Below, piece by piece: positions 36,409 through 45,008 of a DNA stretch of 64,000 nucleotides. A program made the position numbers and the translations under genes. Under the pieces are notes generated by a model. That model had not been told where the DNA came from. It was given only the letters and a program-made list of their open reading frames with translations, and searched no databases. The stretch's first letter is position 1. Every line of letters starts with the position of its first letter. The stretch is from positions 9,858,001 through 9,922,000 of the forward strand of contig NZ_CP108055.1 in NCBI RefSeq assembly GCF_036174265.1, given 5' to 3'. The stretch comes from Streptomyces sp. NBC_00285 (GTDB lineage: Bacteria; Actinomycetota; Actinomycetes; Streptomycetales; Streptomycetaceae).

Positions 36409-37455
36409 ATGCCCGTGCTCCGCACCGTTCACCGTATTCCGGCGCTTCTGATGGCGTCGGCCCTGCTGCTCACCGCCTGTGGCTCCTCCGGCGGCGGAGA
36501 CGTGAAGTCACAGAAGACCTCAGCCGTCGGCTACCCGGTCACCATCGACGACTGTGGCCGGAAGGTCACCCTCAAGTCGGCCCCGAAGCGGGCCGTCTCC
36601 CTCAACCAGGGCACCACCGAGATCCTGCTCTCCCTGGGCCTGGCCGGCCGTATGGCGGGTACGGCGACATGGACCGATCCGGTGATGAAGGGCCTTGGGA
36701 AGGCCAACGCGTCCGTGCCGAGGCTCGCGGACAACGCGCCTTCGTTCGAGAAGGTCCTGGATGCCGAACCCGACTTCGTGACCGCCTCGTTCGTCTCCAC
36801 TCTGGGCAAGGGCGGGGTCGCCACCCGCGAGCAGTTCGAGAAGCTCGGCGTGCCCACGTACGTCTCGCCGTCCGACTGCTCCGCGGGCAAGGACAACGAC
36901 AGCGGCGGCGACGGATCGCGCAGCGAGCCGCTCACCCTCGACGCCGTTTACGGCGAGATACGGGACCTGGCCCGGGCGTTCGGAGTAGGAGAGCGCGGTG
37001 AGAAGCTCGTCGCCTCGCTGAAGCAGCGGGTGGGGACGGCCACCGCCGGACTGCGCGCTTCGGACGTCTCCCTGATGTACTGGTTCGCCAACTCCCAGTC
37101 CCCGTACCTGGCCGGCTGCTGCGGCGCGCCGGGCGCCATCACCCGTGCCGTCGGTGCGAGGAACGCCTTCGCCGACACCCACGACGAATGGCCGCAGATC
37201 GGCTGGGAGACCGTCGCCGACCGTGACCCCGACGTCATCGTGATCGGTGACCTGACCCGCAAGCAGCAGACCGCGGAGACCGCAGCGGCCAAGATCCGCT
37301 TCCTGGAGACCAACCCCGCCACCCGCAACCTGACCGCTGTGAAGAAGAAGCGATACGTCCTGCTGTCCGGCCAGGCGATGAACCCGTCCATCCGAACGAT
37401 CGAGGGGATCGAGGAGGTCGCGGCCGGTCTGCGGGACTTCGGACTGGACAAGTGA
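36409..37455 (+). CDS. btuF: Cobalamin-type ABC transporter substrate-binding lipoprotein
   Basis: The 348-residue lipoprotein has a signal peptide ending LLTACGSS, Cys24 being the lipidation site. A class III periplasmic-binding fold follows (VTIDDCGRKVTLKSAPKRAV, NQGTTEILLSLGLAGRMAGT, DVIVIGDLT). The family carries siderophores, haem or B12; the upstream riboswitch and neighbouring cobalt genes favour B12 or a precursor such as cobinamide. A negatively charged insertion (CSAGKDNDSGGDGSRSEP) lies mid-protein. The start ATG lacks an obvious strong ribosome binding site. The stop overlaps the permease GTG by 4 bp. Confidence 0.88.
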   Translation: MPVLRTVHRIPALLMASALLLTACGSSGGGDVKSQKTSAVGYPVTIDDCGRKVTLKSAPKRAVSLNQGTTEILLSLGLAGRMAGTATWTDPVMKGLGKANASVPRLADNAPSFEKVLDAEPDFVTASFVSTLGKGGVATREQFEKLGVPTYVSPSDCSAGKDNDSGGDGSRSEPLTLDAVYGEIRDLARAFGVGERGEKLVASLKQRVGTATAGLRASDVSLMYWFANSQSPYLAGCCGAPGAITRAVGARNAFADTHDEWPQIGWETVADRDPDVIVIGDLTRKQQTAETAAAKIRFLETNPATRNLTAVKKKRYVLLSGQAMNPSIRTIEGIEEVAAGLRDFGLDK

Positions 37456-38474
37456 GCCAAGTGAGCGTCCGTACACCGCTGTTGACGGGCGCCGGGCTGG
37501 CCGCACTGCTCGCGTCGATCGCCGTTGCCGTGACCATCGGCCCGGCGGACATCTCCACGGGAGACGTCTGGGCGTCGGTCGCGGCCCATCTCGGCCTCGG
37601 CGAGGGCAGGTTGGCGCCGCTGCGGGACGGCATCGTGTGGAACCTGCGCATGCCACGCACGCTCCTCGCCGCCGTCTGCGGAGCCGGGCTGGCCGTGTGC
37701 GGGGCGGTGATGCAGTCGCTGCTGCGCAACCCCCTGGCTGATCCCTTCGTACTCGGAGTCTCCTCCGGCGCCTCCACGGGAGCGGTCGCCGTGGTCGTGC
37801 TGGGGGTGGGCGGGGGAGTGGTGTCCCTGTCGGCGGGCGCCTTCCTCGGTGCGTTGCTCTCCTTTGCCCTGGTGCTGCTGCTCAGCCACACCCTGGGCGC
37901 CGGCACCGACCGGGTGGTGCTGTCCGGGGTGGCTGCCATGCAGCTGTTCTCCGCGTTGACCTCGTTCATCGTCCTGACCTCGGCCGACGCGGAGACCACC
38001 CGGGGCGTGCTGTTCTGGCTGCTGGGCTCGCTCACCGGTGCCGACTGGGGACAGGTGCTGCTGTGCACGGCGGTCCTCGCCGTCGTCCTGACCGTCTGCC
38101 TCGGGCACGCCCGCACACTCGACGCGTTCGCCTTCGGCGACGAGGCCGCAGCAGGACTCGGCGTCCGGGTCACCCGCACCCGCCTGGTCCTGCTCTGCGC
38201 AACCGCGCTGCTCACCGCCGCCCTGGTGAGCTGCGCCGGCGCGATCGGCTTTGTCGGCCTGGTCCTGCCGCACGCCACCCGCGTGTTGACCGGTGCCGGC
38301 CACGCTCGCCTGCTGCCGGTGACTGCGCTGACCGGCGCCGTCTTTCTGGTGTGGGTCGACACCCTCGCCCGTACCGCCCTCGACCCCCAGGAGGTCCCGG
38401 TGGGCGTGGTGACGTCCCTCATCGGCGTCCCCGCGTTCGTCGTCGTGCTCTACCGCGGACGGAGAACGGCATGA
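37452..38474 (+). CDS. btuC: FecCD/BtuC-type ABC permease
   Basis: The 340-residue permease has about ten membrane helices and the FecCD family landmarks: RMPRTLLAAVCGAGLAVCGA, QSLLRNPLADPFVLGVSSGAS, and the coupling helix region near FGDEAAAGLGV. GAIGFVGLVLPHATRVLTG is the conserved segment before the last helices. It starts at GTG inside the upstream stop and its stop overlaps the ATPase ATG, so the three genes are translationally coupled. It forms the channel for the B12-type importer at the membrane. Confidence 0.93.
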   Translation: MSQVSVRTPLLTGAGLAALLASIAVAVTIGPADISTGDVWASVAAHLGLGEGRLAPLRDGIVWNLRMPRTLLAAVCGAGLAVCGAVMQSLLRNPLADPFVLGVSSGASTGAVAVVVLGVGGGVVSLSAGAFLGALLSFALVLLLSHTLGAGTDRVVLSGVAAMQLFSALTSFIVLTSADAETTRGVLFWLLGSLTGADWGQVLLCTAVLAVVLTVCLGHARTLDAFAFGDEAAAGLGVRVTRTRLVLLCATALLTAALVSCAGAIGFVGLVLPHATRVLTGAGHARLLPVTALTGAVFLVWVDTLARTALDPQEVPVGVVTSLIGVPAFVVVLYRGRRTA

Positions 38475-39292
38475 TCAGCCTGCACACCGACCGCGTCGTA
38501 CGGCACCTCGCGGACAAGGTCGTCGTCGACGACGTCACCCTCACCCTGCGCCCCGGCGAGACCGTCGGGTTGCTCGGCCCCAACGGCTCCGGAAAATCAA
38601 CTCTGTTGAGACTGCTGGCCGGGGTCCTCGCGCCCACGGCCGGAGTGGTGACCCTGGACGGGCGCCCGCTGGCCGAGGTCGGCCGCCGGGCCACCGCCCG
38701 CCGTATCGCCACCGTTGAACAGCACGCCCACACCCAGACCGAGCTGACCGTGCAGGACGTCGTCGCCCTGGGCCGCATCCCGCACCGCCGCGCCTGGACC
38801 CCGCCGACGGCGGCCGACGCCGCGGCCGTCACTGAAGCACTGGCCCGCACCGGACTGACCGACCGGGCCGCCCAGTCCTGGCACACCCTCTCCGGCGGTG
38901 AACGCCAACGCACCCAGATCGCCCGCGCGCTCGCCCAGGAACCCCGCGAACTCCTCCTCGACGAACCCACCAATCACCTGGACATCCAGCACCAGTTGGA
39001 CCTGCTGGCGCTCGTCGTGAGCCTGCCGGTCACCACGGTGATCGCCCTGCACGACCTCAACCTCGCCGCGATGTACTGCGACCGCCTGCTCGTCCTGCGC
39101 GAGGGCCGCGCCATCGCGGAGGGCACCCCGGCCGAGGTCCTGACACCCGCCCTCATCGAGCGGGTCTACGGCGTCCGCGCCGAGGTCACCCACGAACCCG
39201 GCCACCCCGCGATCCGCTTCCTGCGCCCCGCCGCCCCGGCTCCGCCGAACCCGAAGAGGGGCGTGACGGGTGAGGTCCCGACAGCGAACTGA
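38471..39292 (+). CDS. btuD: ABC transporter ATP-binding protein (BtuD/FepC type)
   Basis: The 273-residue ATPase has Walker A GPNGSGKST (36-44), Q-loop VEQHAHTQ near 82, signature LSGGERQR (140-147), Walker B ELLLDEPTNHLD (160-171) and the H-switch histidine in IALHDLNLAA. This is the compact form typical of siderophore/B12 importers. It powers the BtuC-like permease encoded just upstream. Start ATG overlaps the permease stop. The operon ends here; no clear hairpin follows. Confidence 0.95.
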   Translation: MISLHTDRVVRHLADKVVVDDVTLTLRPGETVGLLGPNGSGKSTLLRLLAGVLAPTAGVVTLDGRPLAEVGRRATARRIATVEQHAHTQTELTVQDVVALGRIPHRRAWTPPTAADAAAVTEALARTGLTDRAAQSWHTLSGGERQRTQIARALAQEPRELLLDEPTNHLDIQHQLDLLALVVSLPVTTVIALHDLNLAAMYCDRLLVLREGRAIAEGTPAEVLTPALIERVYGVRAEVTHEPGHPAIRFLRPAAPAPPNPKRGVTGEVPTAN

Positions 39293-39665
39293 ATCAGTGG
39301 CCACGGAGCAAACCTCCACCGCAACGGCACCGTGCCGCGTTGCCGTCTGCCGGGACTGCCGCTGTGGAACCCGAGGATCATCAGCGTGGATGCCGCACCC
39401 CTCCTGGATCCGCCAAGTAGCGGGTCACACGAGGTGTGGCGGTCACCTCGTGTCAAGTCCCGGTCCCGATGCGACTCATCAACGGCAGCCGGTCCCAACT
39501 TGAACGCGACAGGGCTCCGGTGTCGTCGCACGATCACGGACCGGACGTCCTGCGACTACGCCGAAGCTCCTTGACCGGGGATCCGGTTGATCCCTCAGCG
39601 TGATGGACGAAAGTGCAGGGCAGCGAATGGGGTGTGGGTGCCGTAGTCACTTCGGGGCGCAGGGC
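39293..39665. other. Convergent gap, nothing recognised
   Basis: This 373-bp region lies between the end of the B12 importer operon and the end of the convergent TetR gene. Short open frames have no family resemblance. A terminator is expected here but I find no convincing long stem. Confidence 0.4.
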
Positions 39666-40331
39666 TCAGCCCTCGGAGGCGTTCCACAGGTCGCTGAGTT
39701 CCGCCCAGTCCGGAGCCGGGCTCTGCAACGCGGTGTGCCCGTCAGTGGTCGACGTGCGCAGTCCGGCGAGGACCAGGTCCAGGTACCGCAGGTGGAGCGT
39801 GGTGGCGCGTTCGTCGGTGACGGGGATCCGCGCGGTGAGGTGTTCGAGCAGCAAGGGGACGTCGGCGGAGGTGAAGTCGGCACGCAGTACGCCTGCGCGG
39901 TGGGCGCCGTCCACCAGGTCGTCGAGGGCGGCCCGGAGCAGGCGTGAGGCGGCCGCGATCTCGTCGGTGGCCGGCAGCCGGCCGCCGAGCAGCGGGAGCA
40001 GCGGGCCGACTGCACCCTGGGCCGAAAGCGCGTTCCGCAGGAAGCGGGTGAAGGCCGCCCAGGGGTCCGACTCCTCGGCGAGGGCTGTGCGGGCCTGGGC
40101 GACGAGCTGCTCCATCCCCATGACGCGCATCCGCTGGGCCAGCAGTTCCTTGCTGGGATAGCGGCGGTAGAGGCTGCCCATGCCGATGCCGGCCCGGCGG
40201 GCGATCTCCGAGACGGGGGCGTCCCAGCCGAGCTCGGCGAAGACTTCGCGCGCAGCCTGCATGAGGCGGGCGTCGTTGCGGTCTGCCTCCCGCCGACGGC
40301 CGCGGGGTCTGCCGGTCTGCGTGTCACCCAT
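39666..40331 (-). CDS. TetR/AcrR family regulator
   Basis: The 221-residue protein has a basic N-terminus (GRPRGRRREADRND), then the helix-turn-helix (LMQAAREVFAELGWDAPVSE, GIGMGSLYRRYPSKELL). The C-terminal domain is a TetR ligand-binding domain of the SetR/KijR-like type (ALDDLVDGAHRAGVLRADFT, LLLEHLTARIPV). It lies 16 bp behind the SDR gene on the same strand, so the two form one unit. The 18-bp palindrome at 41152-41169 in the divergent promoter region is the obvious operator candidate. Confidence 0.88.
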   Translation of the reverse strand: MGDTQTGRPRGRRREADRNDARLMQAAREVFAELGWDAPVSEIARRAGIGMGSLYRRYPSKELLAQRMRVMGMEQLVAQARTALAEESDPWAAFTRFLRNALSAQGAVGPLLPLLGGRLPATDEIAAASRLLRAALDDLVDGAHRAGVLRADFTSADVPLLLEHLTARIPVTDERATTLHLRYLDLVLAGLRTSTTDGHTALQSPAPDWAELSDLWNASEG

Positions 40332-40347
40332 GGACAGGCATTCTCCT

Positions 40348-41106
40348 CTACCGGCGTGCCACGCCGTACCCACCGTCGACGGTGAGCACCTCGCCGGTGA
40401 CGAAGCCGGCCTCCTCGCCGACGAGCATCGCGATGAGCCCAGCCACGTCCTGCGGCTCCGCGACACGGCCCAGGGGGGTGTTCTCCGCCAGCCGCCGCTG
40501 GAACTCCTGCGGCATGCACGCGCTGCTATCGGTGCGGACAAAACCCGGCGCCACGACGTTGACGTTGATGCCGAGCGGACCGGCCTCGTAGGCAACGAAG
40601 CGCGCGAAGGTGTTGAGGGCGGCCTTGGCGGTGCCATGGGCGGCCATGCCGGGGGCGGGCGGGCCGTCGGCCACGGCGCTGGAGACATACACGATGCGGC
40701 CCTGGCCCTGGGTGCCCATCAGCCCCAGTGCCCCCTGGGTGAGCGTGTAGACGGATGCCAGCTCGTCCGTCACCTTCGTCCTGAAGTCGTCCCAGGCGAG
40801 GGCGCGAACCGGGGTGGGAATGAAGCGGGCGCCGGCGTTGCAGACAAGAACGTCCAAGCGCCCGTCGACCGCGGAGCGCTCCAGCAGTTCGGCAGCCTGG
40901 GTGGGGTCGTACACGTCGGCCTGTACGGCGAAGGCTTCCCCGCCGTCGGCCTTGATGCCCTTGACCACCTGGTCGGCTGCCTCACGGTTCGAGAAGTAGT
41001 TGACAGCCACGCGGTAGCCGCGAGCCGCCAGTTCCCGCGACGTGGCAGCGCCGATTCCCCGACTGCCGCCGGTCACCAGGGCCGTCGGCTGGGTCGTGGT
41101 GTTCAT
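40348..41106 (-). CDS. SDR family protein with histidine replacing the catalytic tyrosine
   Basis: The 252-residue SDR has TGGSRGIG (14-21), LVCNAGAR, a serine in VSSAVADG and the C-terminal TVDGGYG. The catalytic YxxxK position reads HGTAK, with His instead of Tyr and the Lys kept. This variant is seen in some actinobacterial SDRs; it may lower or alter activity. AGGAGG precedes the ATG. It is co-transcribed with the TetR gene downstream and divergent from a quinone-oxidoreductase gene. Confidence 0.85.
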   Translation of the reverse strand: MNTTTQPTALVTGGSRGIGAATSRELAARGYRVAVNYFSNREAADQVVKGIKADGGEAFAVQADVYDPTQAAELLERSAVDGRLDVLVCNAGARFIPTPVRALAWDDFRTKVTDELASVYTLTQGALGLMGTQGQGRIVYVSSAVADGPPAPGMAAHGTAKAALNTFARFVAYEAGPLGINVNVVAPGFVRTDSSACMPQEFQRRLAENTPLGRVAEPQDVAGLIAMLVGEEAGFVTGEVLTVDGGYGVARR

Positions 41107-41151
41107 GTGTCCTCCTGAGTCGGCGTGATTCGTCTCCAACCTATCCGAGCG

Positions 41152-41169
41152 GAGCGGAGCGCTCCGCTC
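41152..41169. promoter_or_regulatory. 18-bp perfect palindrome, likely operator
   Basis: GAGCGGAGCGCTCCGCTC is a perfect 18-bp palindrome, preceded by an overlapping direct copy of GAGCG (41147). It sits between the divergent SDR-TetR unit and the oxidoreductase gene, 46 bp from one start and 56 bp from the other. It is the best candidate site for the TetR at 39666-40331. Confidence 0.7.
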
Positions 41170-41224
41170 AAAAAATTACCCACGAGGGGGAATCGGCCCC
41201 TCCGGCACCGCGTTGACTACCGAC

Positions 41225-42172
41225 ATGAGCGAAGCAGTAGTAGCGCGTGCCTATGGTGGTCCCGAGGTGCTGTCGGTGACCGATGTCGCCGTGGCGGAGC
41301 CCGGGCCGGGTCAGGTGCGCATCGAGGTCCGTGCCGCCGGCGTCAACCCTTTTGATCACAAGATGTACAGCGGCGCCTTCGGAACCGATCCGGCGAACCT
41401 TCCGATGCGGCTCGGTGCCGAAGCGGCCGGTGTGGTGACCGCTGTCGGTGCCGACGCGACCGGCCCCGCCGGTCCGATCCGGATCGGCGACGAGGTGATC
41501 GCGTACCGAGCGCCCGGCGCGTACGCCGCCGAACTCGTCGTCCCGGCGTCCGCAGTGGTGCCCAAACCCGCCGCTCTCTCCTGGGAGCAGGCCGGGGGAC
41601 TGATGGTCACGGGCGTCACCGCTGTGCACGTCCTCGAAGCGATCGGCCTGCGCGAGAACGACTCGGTGCTGATCCACGGCGCCGCGGGTGGCGTCGGCCT
41701 GCTGGCCGTGCAACTGGCTGTCGAGCGCGGAGCCACGGTGCTGGGGACGGCGAGCCCGGCCAAGCACGACGTACTGCGCGACCTGGGGGCGATTCCGATC
41801 GCGTACGGGCCGGGTCTGGCGGACCGGGTGCGCGCGGCAGCACCGCAGGGAGTCCACGCGGCCGCCGACCTGGTGGGCAGCGACGAGGCGGTGGACGTCT
41901 CGGTGGAGCTGGTGGCGGACCGGTCCCGCATCGCGACCGTCGCCGGGTTCGAACGCGGGGCCAGAGCCGGAATCAAGCTCCTGGGCGGCGGCCCCGGCGC
42001 GGACCCCGGCACAGCAGTCCGCGCCGCCGCGCGCCTGCAGCTCACCGAAGCCGCGGGGGCCGGGCGACTGCGCGTCCTGATCGCCGCAAGCCATCCGCTG
42101 CGCGAAGCCGCCGCGGCGCATCGGCAGAGCATGACCGGGCATACGACGGGGAAGATCGTCCTGGTCCCGTGA
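41225..42172 (+). CDS. Zinc-free quinone oxidoreductase-like NADP-dependent enzyme (MDR family)
   Basis: The 315-residue medium-chain reductase has an N-terminal GroES-like domain (AGVNPFDHKMYSGAF, LGAEAAGVVTAVG) and a Rossmann domain with IHGAAGGVGLLAVQLA. Structural zinc cysteines are absent, as in quinone oxidoreductases and enoyl reductases. It probably reduces a quinone or an alpha,beta-unsaturated carbonyl with NADPH. The gene is divergent from an SDR-TetR unit and shares its palindromic control region. The ribosome binding site is poor, so a very short leader is possible. Confidence 0.88.
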   Translation: MSEAVVARAYGGPEVLSVTDVAVAEPGPGQVRIEVRAAGVNPFDHKMYSGAFGTDPANLPMRLGAEAAGVVTAVGADATGPAGPIRIGDEVIAYRAPGAYAAELVVPASAVVPKPAALSWEQAGGLMVTGVTAVHVLEAIGLRENDSVLIHGAAGGVGLLAVQLAVERGATVLGTASPAKHDVLRDLGAIPIAYGPGLADRVRAAAPQGVHAAADLVGSDEAVDVSVELVADRSRIATVAGFERGARAGIKLLGGGPGADPGTAVRAAARLQLTEAAGAGRLRVLIAASHPLREAAAAHRQSMTGHTTGKIVLVP

Positions 42173-42566
42173 CCCGGCCCCTGACCGCACCGGCCACTTC
42201 GTTCTGATGACCGTGCCGGCCGGCGCACGGGCCCCGACGGTGATGTAGCCGTGACGTCATGGCGTCGCCGTGAGAACGCACGAGGCAGTGTCCAAGGCGG
42301 AAGCGGTGGCCAAGAGCTCTGCTCCTTGCCGCGCGGTGGCGGGTACCGCAGGGATCGGCGGCACGCACCTGCTTCAGGTGGCAGGCGCGCGCCGCTCAGG
42401 GTCCGTGCCGCCGTGCACACCCACCGTCCCGTGCGGCGGCACCCGGTGAGCTGCATACCAGACTTCGGGGACGCCGGCGTCCGAAGCAGTCGTCACACGG
42501 CGGGCTGCCGCCCGGCTGATGAACGGACACCGGCTGTGGCGCACCGCGGCGGTTTAGGATCCTGGC
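42173..42566. other. Gap with probable leaderless promoter at its right end
   Basis: This 394-bp region holds no recognisable gene. Just before the sigma-factor ATG is TAGGAT (42555-42560), a good -10 hexamer only 6 nt from the start codon. That suggests a leaderless transcript. I cannot define a -35 box with confidence. Confidence 0.45.
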
Positions 42567-43592
42567 ATGGCCCTGTTTCTGAGTGACGTGGACCGGTTCG
42601 AGGCGACCAGGCCGCGTCTTGAGGCCATCGCCTACCGCATGCTCGGCTCGGCGAGCGAGGCGGAAGACGCCGTGCAGGAGACCTACCTTCGCTGGCAGGC
42701 CACCGATGTCGGGCGTATCGAGGTACCCGAGGCCTGGCTGACCAAGGTGCTCACCAACCTCTGCCTGAACCAGCTCACCTCCGCCCGTGCGCGCCGAGAG
42801 ACCTACGTCGGCCAGTGGCTGCCCGAACCGCTGCTCGAAGGGGACCCGATGTTGGGCCCTGCGGAGACCGCCGAACAGCGCGAGTCGGTGTCGTACGCCG
42901 TAATGGTGCTGTTGGAGCGGCTCACGCCGAACGAGCGTGCGGTGTACGTTCTGCGTGAGGCGTTCGCGTACTCCCACCGGGAGATCGCCGAGATCCTGGA
43001 CCTCAGCGAGGCGGCGAGCCAGCAGATCTTCCATCGGGCGAAGAAGCATGTGGCGCAGGGCAAGCCGCTGTTGGCTTCCGGCTCAGATGGTGCCAGTGCT
43101 GCCCGTTCCGGGGAGGCTGTCCTCGGCGGTGTTTCCGACGGGGCGCGGAGCGAGATCGATGAGGCTGCCGTGCGCCGGATCGTGGAGGAGTTTCTCGCCG
43201 CGGCAACCAGCGGTCGGACCGAGCCGCTGATCAAGCTGCTCACCTCGGACGCCATCGCGGTCGGCGACGGCGGCGGCAAGGTGCCGGCCCGGGCCAGTGC
43301 CTTCGAGGGCGCACGCGCGGTGGCCAAGTTCCTGCGCGGACTGTTCAAGCCGGCTCAGGCCAAACGGGATCTGTTGGGCGGATCACCCGACCTCTACGCC
43401 ACTACGGTCAACGGCGGCCCCGCGGTCGTGGCGGTCGTCGACGGGCGGGTCTTCGGCATCATGTGCCTGGAGCGCACGCAGGAGGGCATTGCCGCGATCC
43501 GCAGTCAGGTCAACCCCGACAAGCTGGAGCGCGCCACACAGCGGTGGGCGGCGGGCGATTTCGGTCCGCCAGTTCTCGCCGAAGCCCTCTGA
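42567..43592 (+). CDS. sigJ: ECF sigma factor, ECF41 group (SigJ type)
   Basis: The 341-residue protein has sigma-2 (RLEAIAYRMLGSASEAEDAV, ETYLRW) and sigma-4 (LTPNERAVYVLREAFAYSHREIAEIL) regions. A C-terminal SnoaL-like domain from about residue 205 is the hallmark of ECF41. The linker motif WLPEPL (84-89) and the C-terminal DGGGK and NPDK motifs, all ECF41 landmarks, are present. In this group the C-terminal domain, rather than a separate anti-sigma factor, controls activity. The partner is commonly an adjacent oxidoreductase or decarboxylase; here it is the FAD enzyme 115 bp downstream. Confidence 0.93.
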   Translation: MALFLSDVDRFEATRPRLEAIAYRMLGSASEAEDAVQETYLRWQATDVGRIEVPEAWLTKVLTNLCLNQLTSARARRETYVGQWLPEPLLEGDPMLGPAETAEQRESVSYAVMVLLERLTPNERAVYVLREAFAYSHREIAEILDLSEAASQQIFHRAKKHVAQGKPLLASGSDGASAARSGEAVLGGVSDGARSEIDEAAVRRIVEEFLAAATSGRTEPLIKLLTSDAIAVGDGGGKVPARASAFEGARAVAKFLRGLFKPAQAKRDLLGGSPDLYATTVNGGPAVVAVVDGRVFGIMCLERTQEGIAAIRSQVNPDKLERATQRWAAGDFGPPVLAEAL

Positions 43593-43706
43593 ACCGTCGT
43601 GTGACGCAGACCACTCGCTGCTCCTGTCAGGAATCCGCGGCCTGCCCGGTTCAAGGGGCGTGACCGGGCCAGCAGGCACCGGACCCGCACAGACAGGAGC
43701 AGCAGA

Positions 43707-44903
43707 ATGCAGCACCGGATCATCGTCCTCGGGGCCGGATACAGCGGAGCGATCGCGGCAGGCCGTCTCGCCAAGCGGCTGCGGCGTGAGGACGTCGCCA
43801 TCACCCTCGTCAACGCCGAGCCCGACTTCGTCGAGCGGGTCCGGATGCACCAGCTGGCCGTCGGCCAGGACCTCAGGCCGCGCCCGCTGCGCGAGATGTT
43901 CACCGACACGGGCGTCGAGCTGAAGCTCGCAAAGGTCACGTCGATCGACGTGGACCTCAAGACCGTCGCGGTGGAGAGCGCCGAGGGCACGGCGGAACTG
44001 CCGTACGACACCCTCGTCTACGCCCTCGGCAGCGCCGGGAACGACCACGGTGTCCCGGGCGTCACCGAGCACGCCCACCAGATCGCGAGCCGCCCCGGCG
44101 CACTCCGGCTGCGCGAGCGGCTGTCCAGGCTGGCCGAGGGCGAGACGGTCCTCGTCGTGGGCGGCGGCCTGACCGGCCTGGAGTTCGCAACGGAGCTGGC
44201 CGAGGCCCGTCCCGACCTCGACGTCACGCTCGCCACGCGCGCCGAACCGGGCGACTGGCTCTCTCCGAAAGGCCGCGCCTACCTGCGCAAGGTCATCGGC
44301 AGGCTCGGCATCACCGTGCACGAGAACGCCACCGTGACCGCGGTCGAGGCGGACCAGGTCACGACCGCGGACGGTCGGGTCCTCCCGGCCGCTGTCACCG
44401 TCTGGACGACAGGCTTCGCGGTCCACCCGCTGACCGCAGGCACCGGCCTCGAACTCGCCGACACCGGCCGCATCGTGGTCGACGCGACGATGCGTTCGAC
44501 CTCGCACCCGGATGTGTACGCGATCGGCGACGCCGGCCACGCCCTCGGCGCCGGCGACAAGCCACTGCGCATGTCCTGCGCCTCGGGCACCCCCATGGCC
44601 TGGCAGGCCGCCGACTCCATCGCCGCCCGCCTGACGGACGGCAAGCTGCCGCACGCTCCGCTGCGCTACTTCAACCAGTGCATTTCCCTCGGCCGCCAGG
44701 CGGGCCTGATCCAATTCGTCACCGCCGACGACCGCGCCGTGGACCATGCCCTGACCGGACGCTTCGCCGCCCGCTACAAGGAGTTGATCTGCAAGGGCGC
44801 CGCCTGGGGCGTCGCCAACCCGACGATGGGCATTCCGGTGCGGCGGCGGGCGGCAACGATTCGCGTGGCGACGGAGGGGACGGCGCCGGTGGCGCGGCGG
44901 TGA
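43707..44903 (+). CDS. FAD-dependent NAD(P)-oxidoreductase (NDH-2-like)
   Basis: The 398-residue pyridine-nucleotide-disulfide-type flavoprotein has an N-terminal FAD loop IIVLGAGYSGAIAAGRLA (4-21) and a second dinucleotide loop VLVVGGGLTGLEFATEL. The C-terminal FAD contact is DVYAIGDAGHALG. No redox-active CxxC is visible, as in type II NADH dehydrogenases and their relatives. It may oxidise NADH with a quinone. The ATG has AGGAGC upstream. The gene directly follows the ECF41 sigma gene and is the likely target of that sigma factor. A long hairpin overlaps its stop. Confidence 0.88.
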   Translation: MQHRIIVLGAGYSGAIAAGRLAKRLRREDVAITLVNAEPDFVERVRMHQLAVGQDLRPRPLREMFTDTGVELKLAKVTSIDVDLKTVAVESAEGTAELPYDTLVYALGSAGNDHGVPGVTEHAHQIASRPGALRLRERLSRLAEGETVLVVGGGLTGLEFATELAEARPDLDVTLATRAEPGDWLSPKGRAYLRKVIGRLGITVHENATVTAVEADQVTTADGRVLPAAVTVWTTGFAVHPLTAGTGLELADTGRIVVDATMRSTSHPDVYAIGDAGHALGAGDKPLRMSCASGTPMAWQAADSIAARLTDGKLPHAPLRYFNQCISLGRQAGLIQFVTADDRAVDHALTGRFAARYKELICKGAAWGVANPTMGIPVRRRAATIRVATEGTAPVARR

Positions 44904-44937
44904 CTTCTCTCCCGGCTCCAGCAGGGAGAGAAATCAC
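44900..44937. terminator. Long hairpin terminator
   Basis: GTGACTTCTCTCCC (44900-44913) and GGGAGAGAAATCAC (44924-44937) pair over 14 bp with one mismatch and a 10-nt loop. It overlaps the stop codon of the FAD oxidoreductase and lies 71 bp before the stop of the convergent hydrolase. It should work on both strands. Confidence 0.8.
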
Positions 44938-45008
44938 CGTGGCCGGTGCGCGAACGTCCCCATCGTGACCGGATCCCGCCTGGCGCGTCACACAGTGCCG
45001 GCGGCGTA

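Noticed and set aside
36948..38303. 451-codon minus-strand frame over the permease
   Set aside because: Low-complexity Gln/Gly/Arg composition opposite the btuFC-like genes; no homology pattern.
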